Part shown: positions 54,465 to 63,705 of the stretch, one piece after another
Layout of the letters: each line of letters opens with the position of its first letter
Position numbering within the stretch: the first letter of the stretch is position 1
DNA from: Stieleria tagensis
GTDB taxonomy: Bacteria > Planctomycetota > Planctomycetia > Pirellulales > Pirellulaceae
Length of the DNA stretch: 64,000 bases
NCBI RefSeq assembly: GCF_024129865.1
Contig: NZ_JAMYFE010000052.1
Span: forward strand, 37,454 to 101,453
Direction of reading: 5' to 3'
Notes under the pieces: generated by a model
Told to the model about the DNA's origin: nothing
Database searches by the model: none
Seen by the model: the letters and a program-made list of their open reading frames with translations, nothing else
Position numbers and translations under genes: made by a program

Positions 54465-57212
54465 TTAGGCTTTTTTCTTGACGCCCTTTTTCTTGGTCGC
54501 CTTCTTTTTCGCGGCTTTCTTTTTGGTTGCCTTCTTCTTGGCAGCTTTCTTTTTCGTCGCCTTTTTCTTGGCGGCCTTCTTCTTTTTCTTTTTCTTCGAT
54601 CCGCCCTTGGCCGCACGCTCGGCCAGCAGGTCCAGCGCGGCTTCGAACGTCAGTTCTTTGGGGTCGGCGCCCTTGGGCAGCGACGCGTTGGTTTCGCCGT
54701 CGGTCACGTAGGGTCCGTACCGCCCGTCCAGGACTTTCATCTCGCCCTCGGTCACCGGGGACGGCTTTTCGTAGACCTTCAACGGTTCTTTGGGTGTGCC
54801 GCGACCGCGACGCTTGGGTTCACGCAGCAATTTGATGGCTTCGTCCAAGGTGACTTCCAGCGGTGACACGCCGTCAGGCAGTGACCGGGTGTCTTTTTCG
54901 CATTTGACGTAGGGTCCATAGCGACCGTCAAAGGCCTGGATCGGTTTGTCGTTGTCGGGGAAATTCCCCAGGGTGCGCGGCAGCAGTAACAGTTGGGTGG
55001 CCATCTCCAACGTCAGGTCTTCGGCCGCCATTCCCTTGAGCAGCGACTGGTTGCGTTTCTCCGGATCATCGGCTTCGCCCAACTGCACGTAGGGTCCGAA
55101 GCGGCCGATTTTGATGTAAATCGGTTTGCCGGTTTCCTCATGAATCCCCAGTGGTTCGTCTTCAATCTGGCCGGCATCAAGCAATTCGATCGCTTTGGCT
55201 AAATCCAATTCGTCAGGCGCCAATCCATCCGGCAGCGGAGCTTTTCGCTCGCCCTGCTCCAGGAAGGGGCCGTATTTGCCAACCCGCACAAAGACTTCTT
55301 CGCGGTGTTCGCCCTCGGTCGGCGTGCCGATCAGGAAGCGTGCGGTCACCCGTGGATCAATTTCCTCGAGCTTCTTTTCAAGCCGGGGTTTGAGTGCGAC
55401 ATTGTGGTCGACTTGCAATTTTTCGATGGCGGGGCTGGCCGGTCCATCGTCGCCAAAATAGAACCGTCGCAGGTATTCTTCGGATCCACCTTCGTCGCGG
55501 CTGATCGAGTCCAGGAAATCTTCCATGTCGGCGGTGAACTGGTAGTCAACCAGTGTGCCGAAGTGCTCTTCCATCAGTCGGGTCACGCTGAATGCGCGCC
55601 AGCTGGGCACCAACGCATTGCCTTTCTTGCCGATGTAGTTGCGTCGTTCGTCGGTGATGGTGCCGATAATTGATGCAAACGTACTCGGTCGCCCGATACC
55701 CTTCTCTTCCAGCGTGCGGGTCAACGAGGCTTCGGTGAAGCGTGCCGGCGGCTGGGTGGTGTGGCTCTTGGGATCCATCGTTTCGGGCGTCAAGGCGTCG
55801 TTTTCGGCGACATTCGGCAAGATCCGTTCTTTGTCGGCCAGTTCGCCTTCTGGGTTGTCGCTGCCTTCGACATAGGCTCGCAGAAAGCCTTCGAACAGGA
55901 TGCTGGTACCGGTGGCGGTGAAGGTGGCCCCGCCGCCTTCGACCGAAACGCTGATGCGTTGCTTTTTGGCGTCCGCCATCTGGCAGGCCACGGTCCGTTT
56001 CCAGATCAGGTCGTACAATCGGAATTGGTCCGAATCCAGTTCACCGCGGATCGATTCCGGGGTGCGGAAATTGGTCCCTGCAGGGCGAATCGCTTCGTGA
56101 GCCTCTTGGGCGTTTTTCACTTTGCCCTTGTAAACGCGGACGTCGGGGTGCAAGTAGTTGTCGCCATAAACCGAGCGGACCAGTGATCTGGCAGCCGAAA
56201 TGGCTTCTTTGGACAGAATCGTGCTGTCGGTACGCATGTAGGTGATGAAACCGTTTTCGTACAGTTTCTGAGCGGCACCCATCGTCCGTTTGGCGCCAAA
56301 TCCGAGTTTTCGGTTGGCTTCCTGTTGCAGCGTGCTGGTCGTAAACGGAGCTCGCGGTCGCTCGGAAAACGGTTTGACTTCGACCTTGCCGACCTGGAAC
56401 TGGGAAGCCCGCAGTTTTTCGGCCAATTCGATCGTTTCCGCTTCGCTTAGCAGCAGCATGTCCTTTTTCTTTGGCTGCCCGGTCGTCGAATCAAAGTCTT
56501 TACCGCTGGGGACTTTACGGCCGTCGTAGCGAGTCAGCGTTGCCGGCAGCGGTTCGTTCCCGGCCGTCTGGAAAACCGCTTCGATGTCCCAGTAGGTGGC
56601 TTTCACAAACGCAATTCGTTCGCGTTCGCGTTCGACGATCAGCCGGACGGCGACGCTTTGCACGCGTCCGGCGGAGGTCCCGCTGCCGACCTTGCGCCAC
56701 AGCAACTGCGACATGTCATAGCCGTACAGGCGGTCTAAGATTCGCCGGGTTTCTTGGGCACGCACCAAGGCTTGGTCGATTTCGCGGGTCTTTTCCAACG
56801 CATCGGTGATCGCCTCTTTGGTGATCTCGTGGAAAACCAGCCGGTGCACGGGGACTTTTGGATTCAGCAATTCGTACAGGTGCCAACTGATCGCCTCCCC
56901 CTCGCGGTCTTCGTCAGTCGCCAGATAGAGGTTGTCGGCGTCTTTCAGAGCCGCTTTTAATTTGCTGACGTGTTTTTTCTTTTCCGCCGGCACGATGTAC
57001 AGCGGGGCGAACCCTTCATCGACGTTGACGCCCAGGTAAGCCCAGGGCTGATCGCGATATTTTTCCGGAACATCTTTCTTTCCTTCCGGCAGATCACGGA
57101 CGTGACCGATACTGGCCTCGACCTGATAGGCAGACCCTAAAAACTTCGAGATCGTGCGTGCTTTTGCGGGTGATTCGACAATCACCAAGCTTTTGCCAGT
57201 GCTCTTAGCCAT
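54465..57212 (-). CDS. topA: DNA topoisomerase I
   Basis: 915 residues from the ATG at 57212. Toprim motifs 'LVIVESPAKARTISKFLG' and 'ATDEDREGEAISWHL' are intact; catalytic Tyr is Y325 in 'GFITYMRTDSTILSKE'. It relaxes negatively supercoiled DNA. Instead of C4 zinc ribbons the C terminus has at least four Toprim-type 'GRYGPYV' repeats, then a ~45-residue Lys/Ala tail made of KKKATKKKAAKK units (54465-54600). Such lysine tails occur in other high-GC bacterial TopA and bind DNA. Long 5' gap to the divergent PpiD-like gene. Confidence 0.96.
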   Translation of the reverse strand: MAKSTGKSLVIVESPAKARTISKFLGSAYQVEASIGHVRDLPEGKKDVPEKYRDQPWAYLGVNVDEGFAPLYIVPAEKKKHVSKLKAALKDADNLYLATDEDREGEAISWHLYELLNPKVPVHRLVFHEITKEAITDALEKTREIDQALVRAQETRRILDRLYGYDMSQLLWRKVGSGTSAGRVQSVAVRLIVERERERIAFVKATYWDIEAVFQTAGNEPLPATLTRYDGRKVPSGKDFDSTTGQPKKKDMLLLSEAETIELAEKLRASQFQVGKVEVKPFSERPRAPFTTSTLQQEANRKLGFGAKRTMGAAQKLYENGFITYMRTDSTILSKEAISAARSLVRSVYGDNYLHPDVRVYKGKVKNAQEAHEAIRPAGTNFRTPESIRGELDSDQFRLYDLIWKRTVACQMADAKKQRISVSVEGGGATFTATGTSILFEGFLRAYVEGSDNPEGELADKERILPNVAENDALTPETMDPKSHTTQPPARFTEASLTRTLEEKGIGRPSTFASIIGTITDERRNYIGKKGNALVPSWRAFSVTRLMEEHFGTLVDYQFTADMEDFLDSISRDEGGSEEYLRRFYFGDDGPASPAIEKLQVDHNVALKPRLEKKLEEIDPRVTARFLIGTPTEGEHREEVFVRVGKYGPFLEQGERKAPLPDGLAPDELDLAKAIELLDAGQIEDEPLGIHEETGKPIYIKIGRFGPYVQLGEADDPEKRNQSLLKGMAAEDLTLEMATQLLLLPRTLGNFPDNDKPIQAFDGRYGPYVKCEKDTRSLPDGVSPLEVTLDEAIKLLREPKRRGRGTPKEPLKVYEKPSPVTEGEMKVLDGRYGPYVTDGETNASLPKGADPKELTFEAALDLLAERAAKGGSKKKKKKKAAKKKATKKKAAKKKATKKKAAKKKATKKKGVKKKA

Positions 57213-57475
57213 CAAAAAAAGCTGTTCTTCTCGAGTTCAGGAGATCAAGACCAATTTGTTTTAGTGGTAGCGAGAAAGACTGGATGCCGTCAATCCGCTA
57301 ACCGGAATAAGCTGCCGTTGTGAAGCCATCGTAGCGGCCCGCTGGCAGCAAAAGCCCGGGTGATCAGACACGAATCAGGTTGATTCCGGCTTGACCCTTG
57401 AAAACCGCCGGCGATACGCTTTCCGCTTCCCATTTCGCAACCCCGTACTCTTTTCCTACCCCGAAAGCCCTCGCT
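57213..57475. promoter_or_regulatory. Divergent promoter region topA / PpiD-like gene
   Basis: 263 nt that must contain both promoters; I see no convincing boxes, repeats or hairpins. The first 78 nt of the plus-strand open frame in it lie upstream of the chosen start. Confidence 0.35.
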
Positions 57476-59923
57476 ATGAGTCCTCTGGAGCTGTTTCGAC
57501 GCAATCAAAAGGTCATGATGACCTTTTTGATCCTGCTGGCCATGTTCGCCTTTGTGGTGTTGCCAACCGTTACGGAGTACATGCAACGAAGCGGGCCTGG
57601 CATGACGGATCCGGTGCTGGCGGAGTTTGACGGGATTTCGTTGACCGCCAACCGAGTCAACTCGTTCACCCAGAAACACTACGCCACCGTACAGTACTTG
57701 CGGAAACTGGCCGAGGAAACCATTCGCCGCGGTGGCACCCCGTTGGTACCCGGTTTTGCTTTGGATCAACGCAGCGGTGGCATCCAGTCGGTCGGCATCA
57801 ACGGTTCGCCCAGTGACGAAACCTCTATCCGTACCCTGCAATTCGCTGCCGAGGCGCAGCGCGAAGGGTTCGAACTCGATGACACCGCGGTCAAAGCCTG
57901 GTTGGGACGTTACACCAACGAAATGATCAGCGAGCGGGAAATGTTTGCCATGCTCCGCAAAGAAACCAACAACTCGATGGGCCAATATCAGCTGTATGAC
58001 ATGTTGCGCAAGCAATTGTTGTCGGCACTGTATTTCCGTGGCGCCAGCGCCACCGTCGCCCGCGGTCAATTCCCCCTGCAAACGCCACTGGATCACTGGA
58101 AAAATTTCCTGAAGCTGAACCAACAGGCCACCGTCAACGCCTACGGTGTGTTGGTCAATGATTACATCGACCAGACCGATGAAAACCCGGCCGAAGCCGA
58201 TGTTGTGGCGGTCTACGAAGAAGGCAAGAATCGTTATCCCAGCCAACAATCCCCCGAGCCGGGATTCCGTCGCCGCGACACCGCGTCGTTCGAATATGTG
58301 ATGGCCGACATGCAAGCCTTCCGCGACGCCGAGGTCGCGAAGCTTGCTGAAGAAGAAATCAAAGCCGAATACGAACGCCGCAAAGCCGGGGGGGCATTCC
58401 AGTTGCCCGCCGAGCCGGCTGCTCCCGCCGAGCCGGCAATGTCCGAGGACGCCCAAACCGCACCGGCAGCGGACGCGGCTACGGAAACAGCTACGGAAGC
58501 CCCGGCTGAACCGGAAATGAAAGCGGACGCCGCTAGCGAAGAAACGGAAACAGAAACGAAAACCGAATCACCTGCTGCGGAAGACACTGCCGCAGCGGAC
58601 ACTGCCGCTGAAAAAGCTGCCGCCGAGAAAGCTGCCGCCGAGAACGCACAGCAGGTCGAAGAATTTGCCAAAGAGCTGGAACTGGCGGGGCAATCCGATC
58701 CGCCGGCTACCGAGCCAGAAGCTGACGCCGAGCCAGAAGCTGACGCGGAAACTGAGCCTGCTGCTGAAACCGATTCAGAAAGCCCCGCCGACGAAGACCA
58801 GTCGTCGGTCGGTGACCGCAACGGCGTGCAATTGGTCGTCATGCAAGACGAGCAAGCGGACGGTGAGGTGGAAGTCGAAGTGGCGACGGAATCCGTGGCC
58901 GACGATGCTGCCGATGCGACTGAAGCTGTTGCAGTTGAAGCTGCTACGGAAACCACCGAGCAAGCCGAGCCGCGTTACCGCTCGTTCGAAGATGTCAAAG
59001 TCCAGGTCGCCGAATCGATGGTCGAAGCCGACGCCCGGGTGGCGCTTGACCAAGCGGTCAACAAAGTCCGTGCGGAAATGAAGAAATACTTCGCCAGCAA
59101 AGCGATCTACGAAAGTGACACGACGAAATCAGGTTCGCCACCGGAGCGTCCAAATCTGAAAGCGATGGCCGATGAATTGGGGCTGACGTACCGCGTGATC
59201 GGACCTCATGATCCAATTTCATTAGCCGACGAGCCGATCGCGGATTCGTACGAAGCCGGTACCGCATTGTCACAGCGCGGTGTTCCTTTCACGGCAATGA
59301 TGTTCGGTGTCGAAGGCCAAGTGCTCAAACAAGCCTTGTACCGCCCGGTGGTCTCGGTTGATATCGAAAAGCAACGCACCTATTTGACTTGGAAGACCGA
59401 GGAAAAAGATTCCTATGTGCCACCATTGGACGAGGTGCGTGGCGAAGTGGTGATGGCAATTCGAACGGCCCAAGCTCGTGAACTGGCAAAGCAAGCCGCC
59501 GGGGCACTCGCCGAGAAGGCCAACGCTTCTTCGTTAGAAGAATTGGTGCCTGAAGATCGCAAGGACAACTATTTCAAAGACATCGGCCCCTTCAGTTGGC
59601 TGAACATGGTGGGCTTCGGCAGCGTCACCATCGGTAACGTGCCCGAATTGGACTCGGTCGGCGAAGACTTTATGGAAGCCGTGTTCTCCTCCAAAGAAGG
59701 TGAGAACGTCGTCGCGGCCAATGAGCCTGAACGGGTTTACTACGTGGTTCATCAAACCAACCTGCAACCAACCCTCGACGAATTGAGGGCAAACTTTTCG
59801 CAGCAGCAAGAGCGGATCATGGCGATGTTCATGACCGACGGCACGGCTGCCAAAGTGCAAACGGGTTTCTTTGATGCAATCGATGAAAGAACCCAGTTCA
59901 AGCTGCTTGAACTGCCACAGTAA
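57476..59923 (+). CDS. PpiD-like membrane-anchored protein with acidic disordered insert
   Basis: 815 residues from the ATG at 57476 (MSPLELFRRNQKVMMTFLIL). One membrane helix at ~14-33, then a SurA/PpiD-like helical N domain ('FDGISLTANRVNSFTQKHYA', 'EAQREGFELDDTAVKAWLG'). Residues ~310-500 are an Ala/Glu/Pro/Asp-rich tract, then 'VQVAESMVEADARVALDQAV' and a C-terminal domain ending 'VGEDFMEAVFSSKEGENVV' and 'YYVVHQTNLQPTLDELR', which resembles the end of PpiD-like chaperones. A catalytic parvulin domain is not obvious. Likely a periplasmic folding factor; specificity unknown. Confidence 0.75.
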   Translation: MSPLELFRRNQKVMMTFLILLAMFAFVVLPTVTEYMQRSGPGMTDPVLAEFDGISLTANRVNSFTQKHYATVQYLRKLAEETIRRGGTPLVPGFALDQRSGGIQSVGINGSPSDETSIRTLQFAAEAQREGFELDDTAVKAWLGRYTNEMISEREMFAMLRKETNNSMGQYQLYDMLRKQLLSALYFRGASATVARGQFPLQTPLDHWKNFLKLNQQATVNAYGVLVNDYIDQTDENPAEADVVAVYEEGKNRYPSQQSPEPGFRRRDTASFEYVMADMQAFRDAEVAKLAEEEIKAEYERRKAGGAFQLPAEPAAPAEPAMSEDAQTAPAADAATETATEAPAEPEMKADAASEETETETKTESPAAEDTAAADTAAEKAAAEKAAAENAQQVEEFAKELELAGQSDPPATEPEADAEPEADAETEPAAETDSESPADEDQSSVGDRNGVQLVVMQDEQADGEVEVEVATESVADDAADATEAVAVEAATETTEQAEPRYRSFEDVKVQVAESMVEADARVALDQAVNKVRAEMKKYFASKAIYESDTTKSGSPPERPNLKAMADELGLTYRVIGPHDPISLADEPIADSYEAGTALSQRGVPFTAMMFGVEGQVLKQALYRPVVSVDIEKQRTYLTWKTEEKDSYVPPLDEVRGEVVMAIRTAQARELAKQAAGALAEKANASSLEELVPEDRKDNYFKDIGPFSWLNMVGFGSVTIGNVPELDSVGEDFMEAVFSSKEGENVVAANEPERVYYVVHQTNLQPTLDELRANFSQQQERIMAMFMTDGTAAKVQTGFFDAIDERTQFKLLELPQ

Positions 59924-59928
59924 ACTCG

Positions 59929-59944
59929 GCAGTTTGGCAACTGC
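59929..59944. terminator. Small bidirectional hairpin between convergent genes
   Basis: GCAGTT-TGGC-AACTGC in the 34-nt gap between the PpiD-like gene and the glycosyltransferase gene. No T-tract on either strand; weak. Confidence 0.3.
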
Positions 59945-59957
59945 GGCGATCCAGTGT

Positions 59958-61079
59958 TCAGCCGACCACGCGCGTTAGCGCTTGGTCGATCTGCCTGGTG
60001 ACGTTGCTGATTTGATAGTTGGCGATGCGTTTGCGACAGGATTCCATCCAATGGTCAAGTGACCCATTGCCGCGTGATCGTTGGCTGCTCAAGTGGGTGA
60101 TGATTTGGGCGGCCTGGTCGATGGATTCGTATCGCAGTTCATCGGGCACGTATTCGACATAGCTGAGTCGATTCGGCGTGACCGGGATCGCGCCTGACCA
60201 AATGGCTTCACAGATCGCGATGCCAAAGAACTCATGATCGGCTGTTGAGACCACGACGTCCATCTGCATGAGATGTCGTTCGTACTCGGCGCGGGAAACC
60301 GCATAGCCGTCGTGCAAAATGCAGGTGGGAAACCGAGCCTGGATTTGGTCGAGGCCTTCTCCGCCGCGTCCTCGTTGGCCCAGCAGGATCAATTGAAACT
60401 TCAGTGGCTGTGCGGCCAACTGTTCCAGCAATGCTAGAAAGCGATCTGGGCGTTTGTCATGTTCAAATCGACCGACCCAGCCGATGCGAATGGGGCTGTC
60501 AGCCGCGCGAGTACGGGGGCTCAATGGCGGGGGCACAAATCCCGGCGCGATCACTCGGCTGGCCGCTTCGACCGACTGGAGATCATGATCTGAGTGGCCG
60601 TCAGGCATGCGGCGTACGAAATCAGCAGAGCGATCAAAGAAGCTGCGTCGATTGAATTCGGAATTGAACCAGCATTCATCCGAGGCGATCGCGGTCAACA
60701 GATTTGTGTAACCATAATGATGGTCGGGTCGAGCCGCTGGCGAAGTCGGATAGGCCCACTGGTTCTCATGGAAATAGGTGATCACCGGGACCTGGCCGAT
60801 CCAATCACAAAACCGTGGGTCACGCGCCGCCAGGCCGTACCAGGACGCGACATCCAGCATGTCGCTACAGAGAATGATATCGGGCTGTCCGCCGGCTTGG
60901 GCGATTGCTGTCGCGACCGCCTTTAATATCACCAAGGGCGACGATCGCATCCGCCATTTCCAATGCCGCGGTGGTAGCGTCGCGAGCGTCCAGTGGTGTC
61001 GGCTGTGCGCAACGACACCGTCTAAAAACGCTTTGTGGCTGCCGCCATAGTACGGCTCGATCGCTAATGCATTTAGCAC
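59958..61079 (-). CDS. DUF3524 glycosyltransferase, tRNA-queuosine alpha-mannosyltransferase family
   Basis: 373 residues, GTG start at 61079 overlapping the upstream stop by 7 nt. N-terminal DUF3524 signatures 'LAIEPYYGGSHKAFLDG', 'TLPPRHWKWRMRSS' and 'VITYFHENQWAYPTSP'. C-terminal GT4 fold with 'FFGIAICEAIWSGAIPVTP' (E-x7-E when the preceding Glu is included). The eukaryotic member (GTDC1/QTMAN) adds mannose to queuosine at tRNA-Asp position 34. Whether the bacterial protein does the same is unproven. Neighbours are a UDP-sugar dehydrogenase and an LPS-transport permease, so an envelope sugar role is an alternative. Confidence 0.88.
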   Translation of the reverse strand: MLNALAIEPYYGGSHKAFLDGVVAHSRHHWTLATLPPRHWKWRMRSSPLVILKAVATAIAQAGGQPDIILCSDMLDVASWYGLAARDPRFCDWIGQVPVITYFHENQWAYPTSPAARPDHHYGYTNLLTAIASDECWFNSEFNRRSFFDRSADFVRRMPDGHSDHDLQSVEAASRVIAPGFVPPPLSPRTRAADSPIRIGWVGRFEHDKRPDRFLALLEQLAAQPLKFQLILLGQRGRGGEGLDQIQARFPTCILHDGYAVSRAEYERHLMQMDVVVSTADHEFFGIAICEAIWSGAIPVTPNRLSYVEYVPDELRYESIDQAAQIITHLSSQRSRGNGSLDHWMESCRKRIANYQISNVTRQIDQALTRVVG

Positions 61080-62404
61080 TTGCGAATCTTGTCGCGATGC
61101 TCGGTCACCGCTGACGTTGCGTTCCGCGTGTCGATCACCAGTGCGGCATGTTCCACAATTTGGTCATAGTCAAATGCGCTGTGATCGGTGGCAATCAACA
61201 CGGCATCCTGAGACGCTAGAAATTCCGGCGTCAGCGATTGGCTGCGCAATTCCGGCAGGTCATAGTGCCGCATCGGTGGCAGCGTGGGAACGTGTGGATC
61301 GCTATAGGTCAGATCCGCGCCTTGCTCGAGCAACAGTTCCATCAATTCAAACGACGGGCTTTCACGCGGGTCATCGACGTCTTTTTTATAGGCCATGCCC
61401 AGCAAACAGATTTTGCTGCCACGCACAGGTTTACGGAACTCGTTCAAGAACTCCGAGGTTCGCGAGACCACGTAGCCGGGCATCGAACGGTTGACCTCGC
61501 CAGCCAACTCAATGAACCGTGCATTGCTGCCTTGCTTGCGTGCCAACCAAGACAGATAAAACGGATCGATCGGGATGCAGTGTCCGCCCAATCCAGGTCC
61601 GGGATAAAACGCTTGAAAGCCAAACGGCTTGGTTTTGGCTGCGTTAATCACTTCCCAAACATCGATCTGCATTTCATCGAACAACACTTTCAGTTCGTTG
61701 ACCAATGCGATGTTGACTGCGCGATAGATGTTTTCCAACACTTTGGCGGCTTCGGCGACTTCGCAACTACTGACCGGAACCACGCCGGCGACGGCGGATT
61801 CGTACAACGCCGTTGCGCAAGCCAAGCTGTCTTCGTTGATCGCGCCGACGACTTTGGGGATGCCTGCGGCAGAAAAGTCTGGATTGCCTGGATCTTCCCG
61901 TTCTGGACTGTAGGCGACGAAGAAATCGCTTCCTGCGGACAGTCCGTTTTGTTCCAGGATCGGGACCATCACATCGCGTGTGGTGGTCGGATAGGTGGTG
62001 CTTTCCAAGACCACCATTTGTCCCGCACGCAGCACTTTTGCAATCGCTTGGCAGGTGCCTTCGACGTAGCGCAGGTCAGGGTCACGGGCTGAATCCAGTG
62101 GTGTCGGGACGCAGATCAGCAGCACATCGGGCTCGGCCAATCGGGCCATGTCCGCGGTCGCATCAAAACGGTCTTTGGCAAGCCAGTTGCCGATCTTTGC
62201 GTCTTCGATGTGCTTGATGTAGCTCTTGCCCTCAAGCAGCGTGGACACCTTTTTCGGATCGACGTCAAAGCCCAGGCAGCTGAATCCGGCATTGATAAAC
62301 GCATCGATCAGTGGCAATCCGACGTATCCCAGGCCGATGACGCCCACGGTACAGGTGTGGTCCGAGATGGATTGAAGCAAAGTTTGGCAGGCGTCAGAAG
62401 GCAT
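61073..62404 (-). CDS. UDP-N-acetyl-D-glucosamine/UDP-sugar 6-dehydrogenase (WbpA-like)
   Basis: 443 residues from the ATG at 62404 (MPSDACQTLLQSISDHTC); the frame extends 42 nt upstream. NAD-binding loop 'VGVIGLGYVGLPLIDAF', 'ESTTYPTTTRDV', 'YSPEREDPGN', the catalytic Cys in 'PGLGGHCIPIDPFYLSW', and 'LLGMAYKKDVDDPRESPSFE'. This pattern is that of WbpA/TviB-type UDP-GlcNAc or UDP-HexNAc dehydrogenases, which make UDP-uronic acids for surface polysaccharide. Overlaps the downstream glycosyltransferase gene by 7 nt. Confidence 0.93.
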   Translation of the reverse strand: MPSDACQTLLQSISDHTCTVGVIGLGYVGLPLIDAFINAGFSCLGFDVDPKKVSTLLEGKSYIKHIEDAKIGNWLAKDRFDATADMARLAEPDVLLICVPTPLDSARDPDLRYVEGTCQAIAKVLRAGQMVVLESTTYPTTTRDVMVPILEQNGLSAGSDFFVAYSPEREDPGNPDFSAAGIPKVVGAINEDSLACATALYESAVAGVVPVSSCEVAEAAKVLENIYRAVNIALVNELKVLFDEMQIDVWEVINAAKTKPFGFQAFYPGPGLGGHCIPIDPFYLSWLARKQGSNARFIELAGEVNRSMPGYVVSRTSEFLNEFRKPVRGSKICLLGMAYKKDVDDPRESPSFELMELLLEQGADLTYSDPHVPTLPPMRHYDLPELRSQSLTPEFLASQDAVLIATDHSAFDYDQIVEHAALVIDTRNATSAVTEHRDKIRKC

Positions 62405-62517
62405 CGAGTTACGTTCCCAGTAGGGAGATTGGTGAAAATGGATCAATGGGGGGGAGCTGTGGCAGAAAACTCTAAACCCAGATTAACAGCGGGCGAGTCG
62501 GCCAAGCGGTTAAGCGC

Positions 62518-63705
62518 TCAGTAGCGGCGAACTCGATTGATCAAAATCACTCCAATCGCGCCAAGTGCTATATTTCCCAGCCAAACCCCGTAGGGCGGAA
62601 TGGTAGCATCCTTGGCTTGGTTCAATCCCAGGATGAACAGTGGGTAATACATCAGCAGTGTCGGCAAGAAACAGCGGCCGAAGGTGGTCCAATAATCACT
62701 GGTCCGGCCGATCATCGCCAGCGGCGCGCCGATCAGAACGAAAAAGAAACAGCTGAACCCTTCCGCCCAGCGACGCCAGGGTTCGATCCGCAGTTTCGTC
62801 AACCGACGGCGACTCATTTCGAGTTGGCTGACCATGCTCTGCCCCGACTGGCCGATGATCGCGTCCGGGCGGCTGGTCAGGATCGAAAATCCGGTGTGGG
62901 CCGCCAATTGGCCAATGGCAGCGTGCGAGCGAGCGTCTTGCCGCAACCGTTCGACTTCGATCAGGCGCAGGGGTAACTCCCGCGGTGGGCGGTTGTCCTG
63001 TTCAGGCGTCCGCAAGGTGCGTGAGAGTGGAATCGGAACTTCGGTTCGCCCGGGAGACAGTCCCTTGATGGATCCGCCGCGGTCCCATTGGCTATCGGTC
63101 AATTCCAACAACAGCGTTTCATTCTCGGCATCTAGTGTCAGCCGGCCTTCGCGGGCCTGCAGCTTCATCGGCTCGCCACCACTGTGAATGGTCACCGTCG
63201 GGTACTCCAAACACTTTCCGCTGACGTTGCGGACATGGATCGAAAACCCGTCGTCGGTGTAGGAGTGCTGGCTTCGCATTTTGCGATACACGATGTCTTC
63301 AATCGACAGCATCACCACGCGGTTGACACCCGGACGCCCCCAGGAGACCGCCAAGTCGCTCATGTAGACCGAAACCGGGCTCAATAGGAAGGCAAAGATC
63401 ATCGCCGGCTGCAAGATCTTCAGCGGTGAAATCCCCGACGCTTTGACCGTTGCGACTTCGCCGTCGCCGGCCATCCGGCCGTACACGCACGAGACCGCGA
63501 ACAATGCCGTGGCAGGAAACGCAAATTGCAACGCGATCGGCAACACGAAGGGAAAGATCTTGACGATCGCCAGCGGTCCCAGACCTTCACGTAGCAGCGT
63601 CCGCCCGACAACGATCAATAGGATCAATATCGTCAGTGCGAAAAGTGCAACGACAAAGATCTTCATGATCTCTGCCAAAATGTATCGGGTTAGCCGAGTA
63701 GGCAT
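62518..63705 (-). CDS. LptF/LptG-family permease (YjgP/YjgQ)
   Basis: 395 residues from the ATG at 63705 (MPTRLTRYILAEIMKIFVVA). Six membrane helices in two groups of three: around residues 10-110 ('IFVVALFALTILILLIVVG', 'FPFVLPIALQFAFPATALFA') and at the C terminus ('GFSCFFFVLIGAPLAMIG', 'CFLPTLLMYYPLFILGLN', 'GVWLGNIALGAIGVILI'), with a periplasmic beta-jellyroll between them. These permeases with LptB extract LPS from the inner membrane. Only one of the usual F/G pair is here. 113 nt before the dehydrogenase gene. Confidence 0.92.
   Translation of the reverse strand: MPTRLTRYILAEIMKIFVVALFALTILILLIVVGRTLLREGLGPLAIVKIFPFVLPIALQFAFPATALFAVSCVYGRMAGDGEVATVKASGISPLKILQPAMIFAFLLSPVSVYMSDLAVSWGRPGVNRVVMLSIEDIVYRKMRSQHSYTDDGFSIHVRNVSGKCLEYPTVTIHSGGEPMKLQAREGRLTLDAENETLLLELTDSQWDRGGSIKGLSPGRTEVPIPLSRTLRTPEQDNRPPRELPLRLIEVERLRQDARSHAAIGQLAAHTGFSILTSRPDAIIGQSGQSMVSQLEMSRRRLTKLRIEPWRRWAEGFSCFFFVLIGAPLAMIGRTSDYWTTFGRCFLPTLLMYYPLFILGLNQAKDATIPPYGVWLGNIALGAIGVILINRVRRY

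Noticed and set aside
57290..58456. 388-codon minus-strand frame opposite the PpiD-like gene
   Set aside because: Lies antisense to a well-supported coding region; composition follows its codons.
62488..62530. tRNA-like words (GTCGGCCAAGCGGTTAAGCGCTC) resembling a class II tRNA D-arm
   Set aside because: No matching acceptor stem, anticodon arm or T-loop; the sequence runs into the end of the permease gene.
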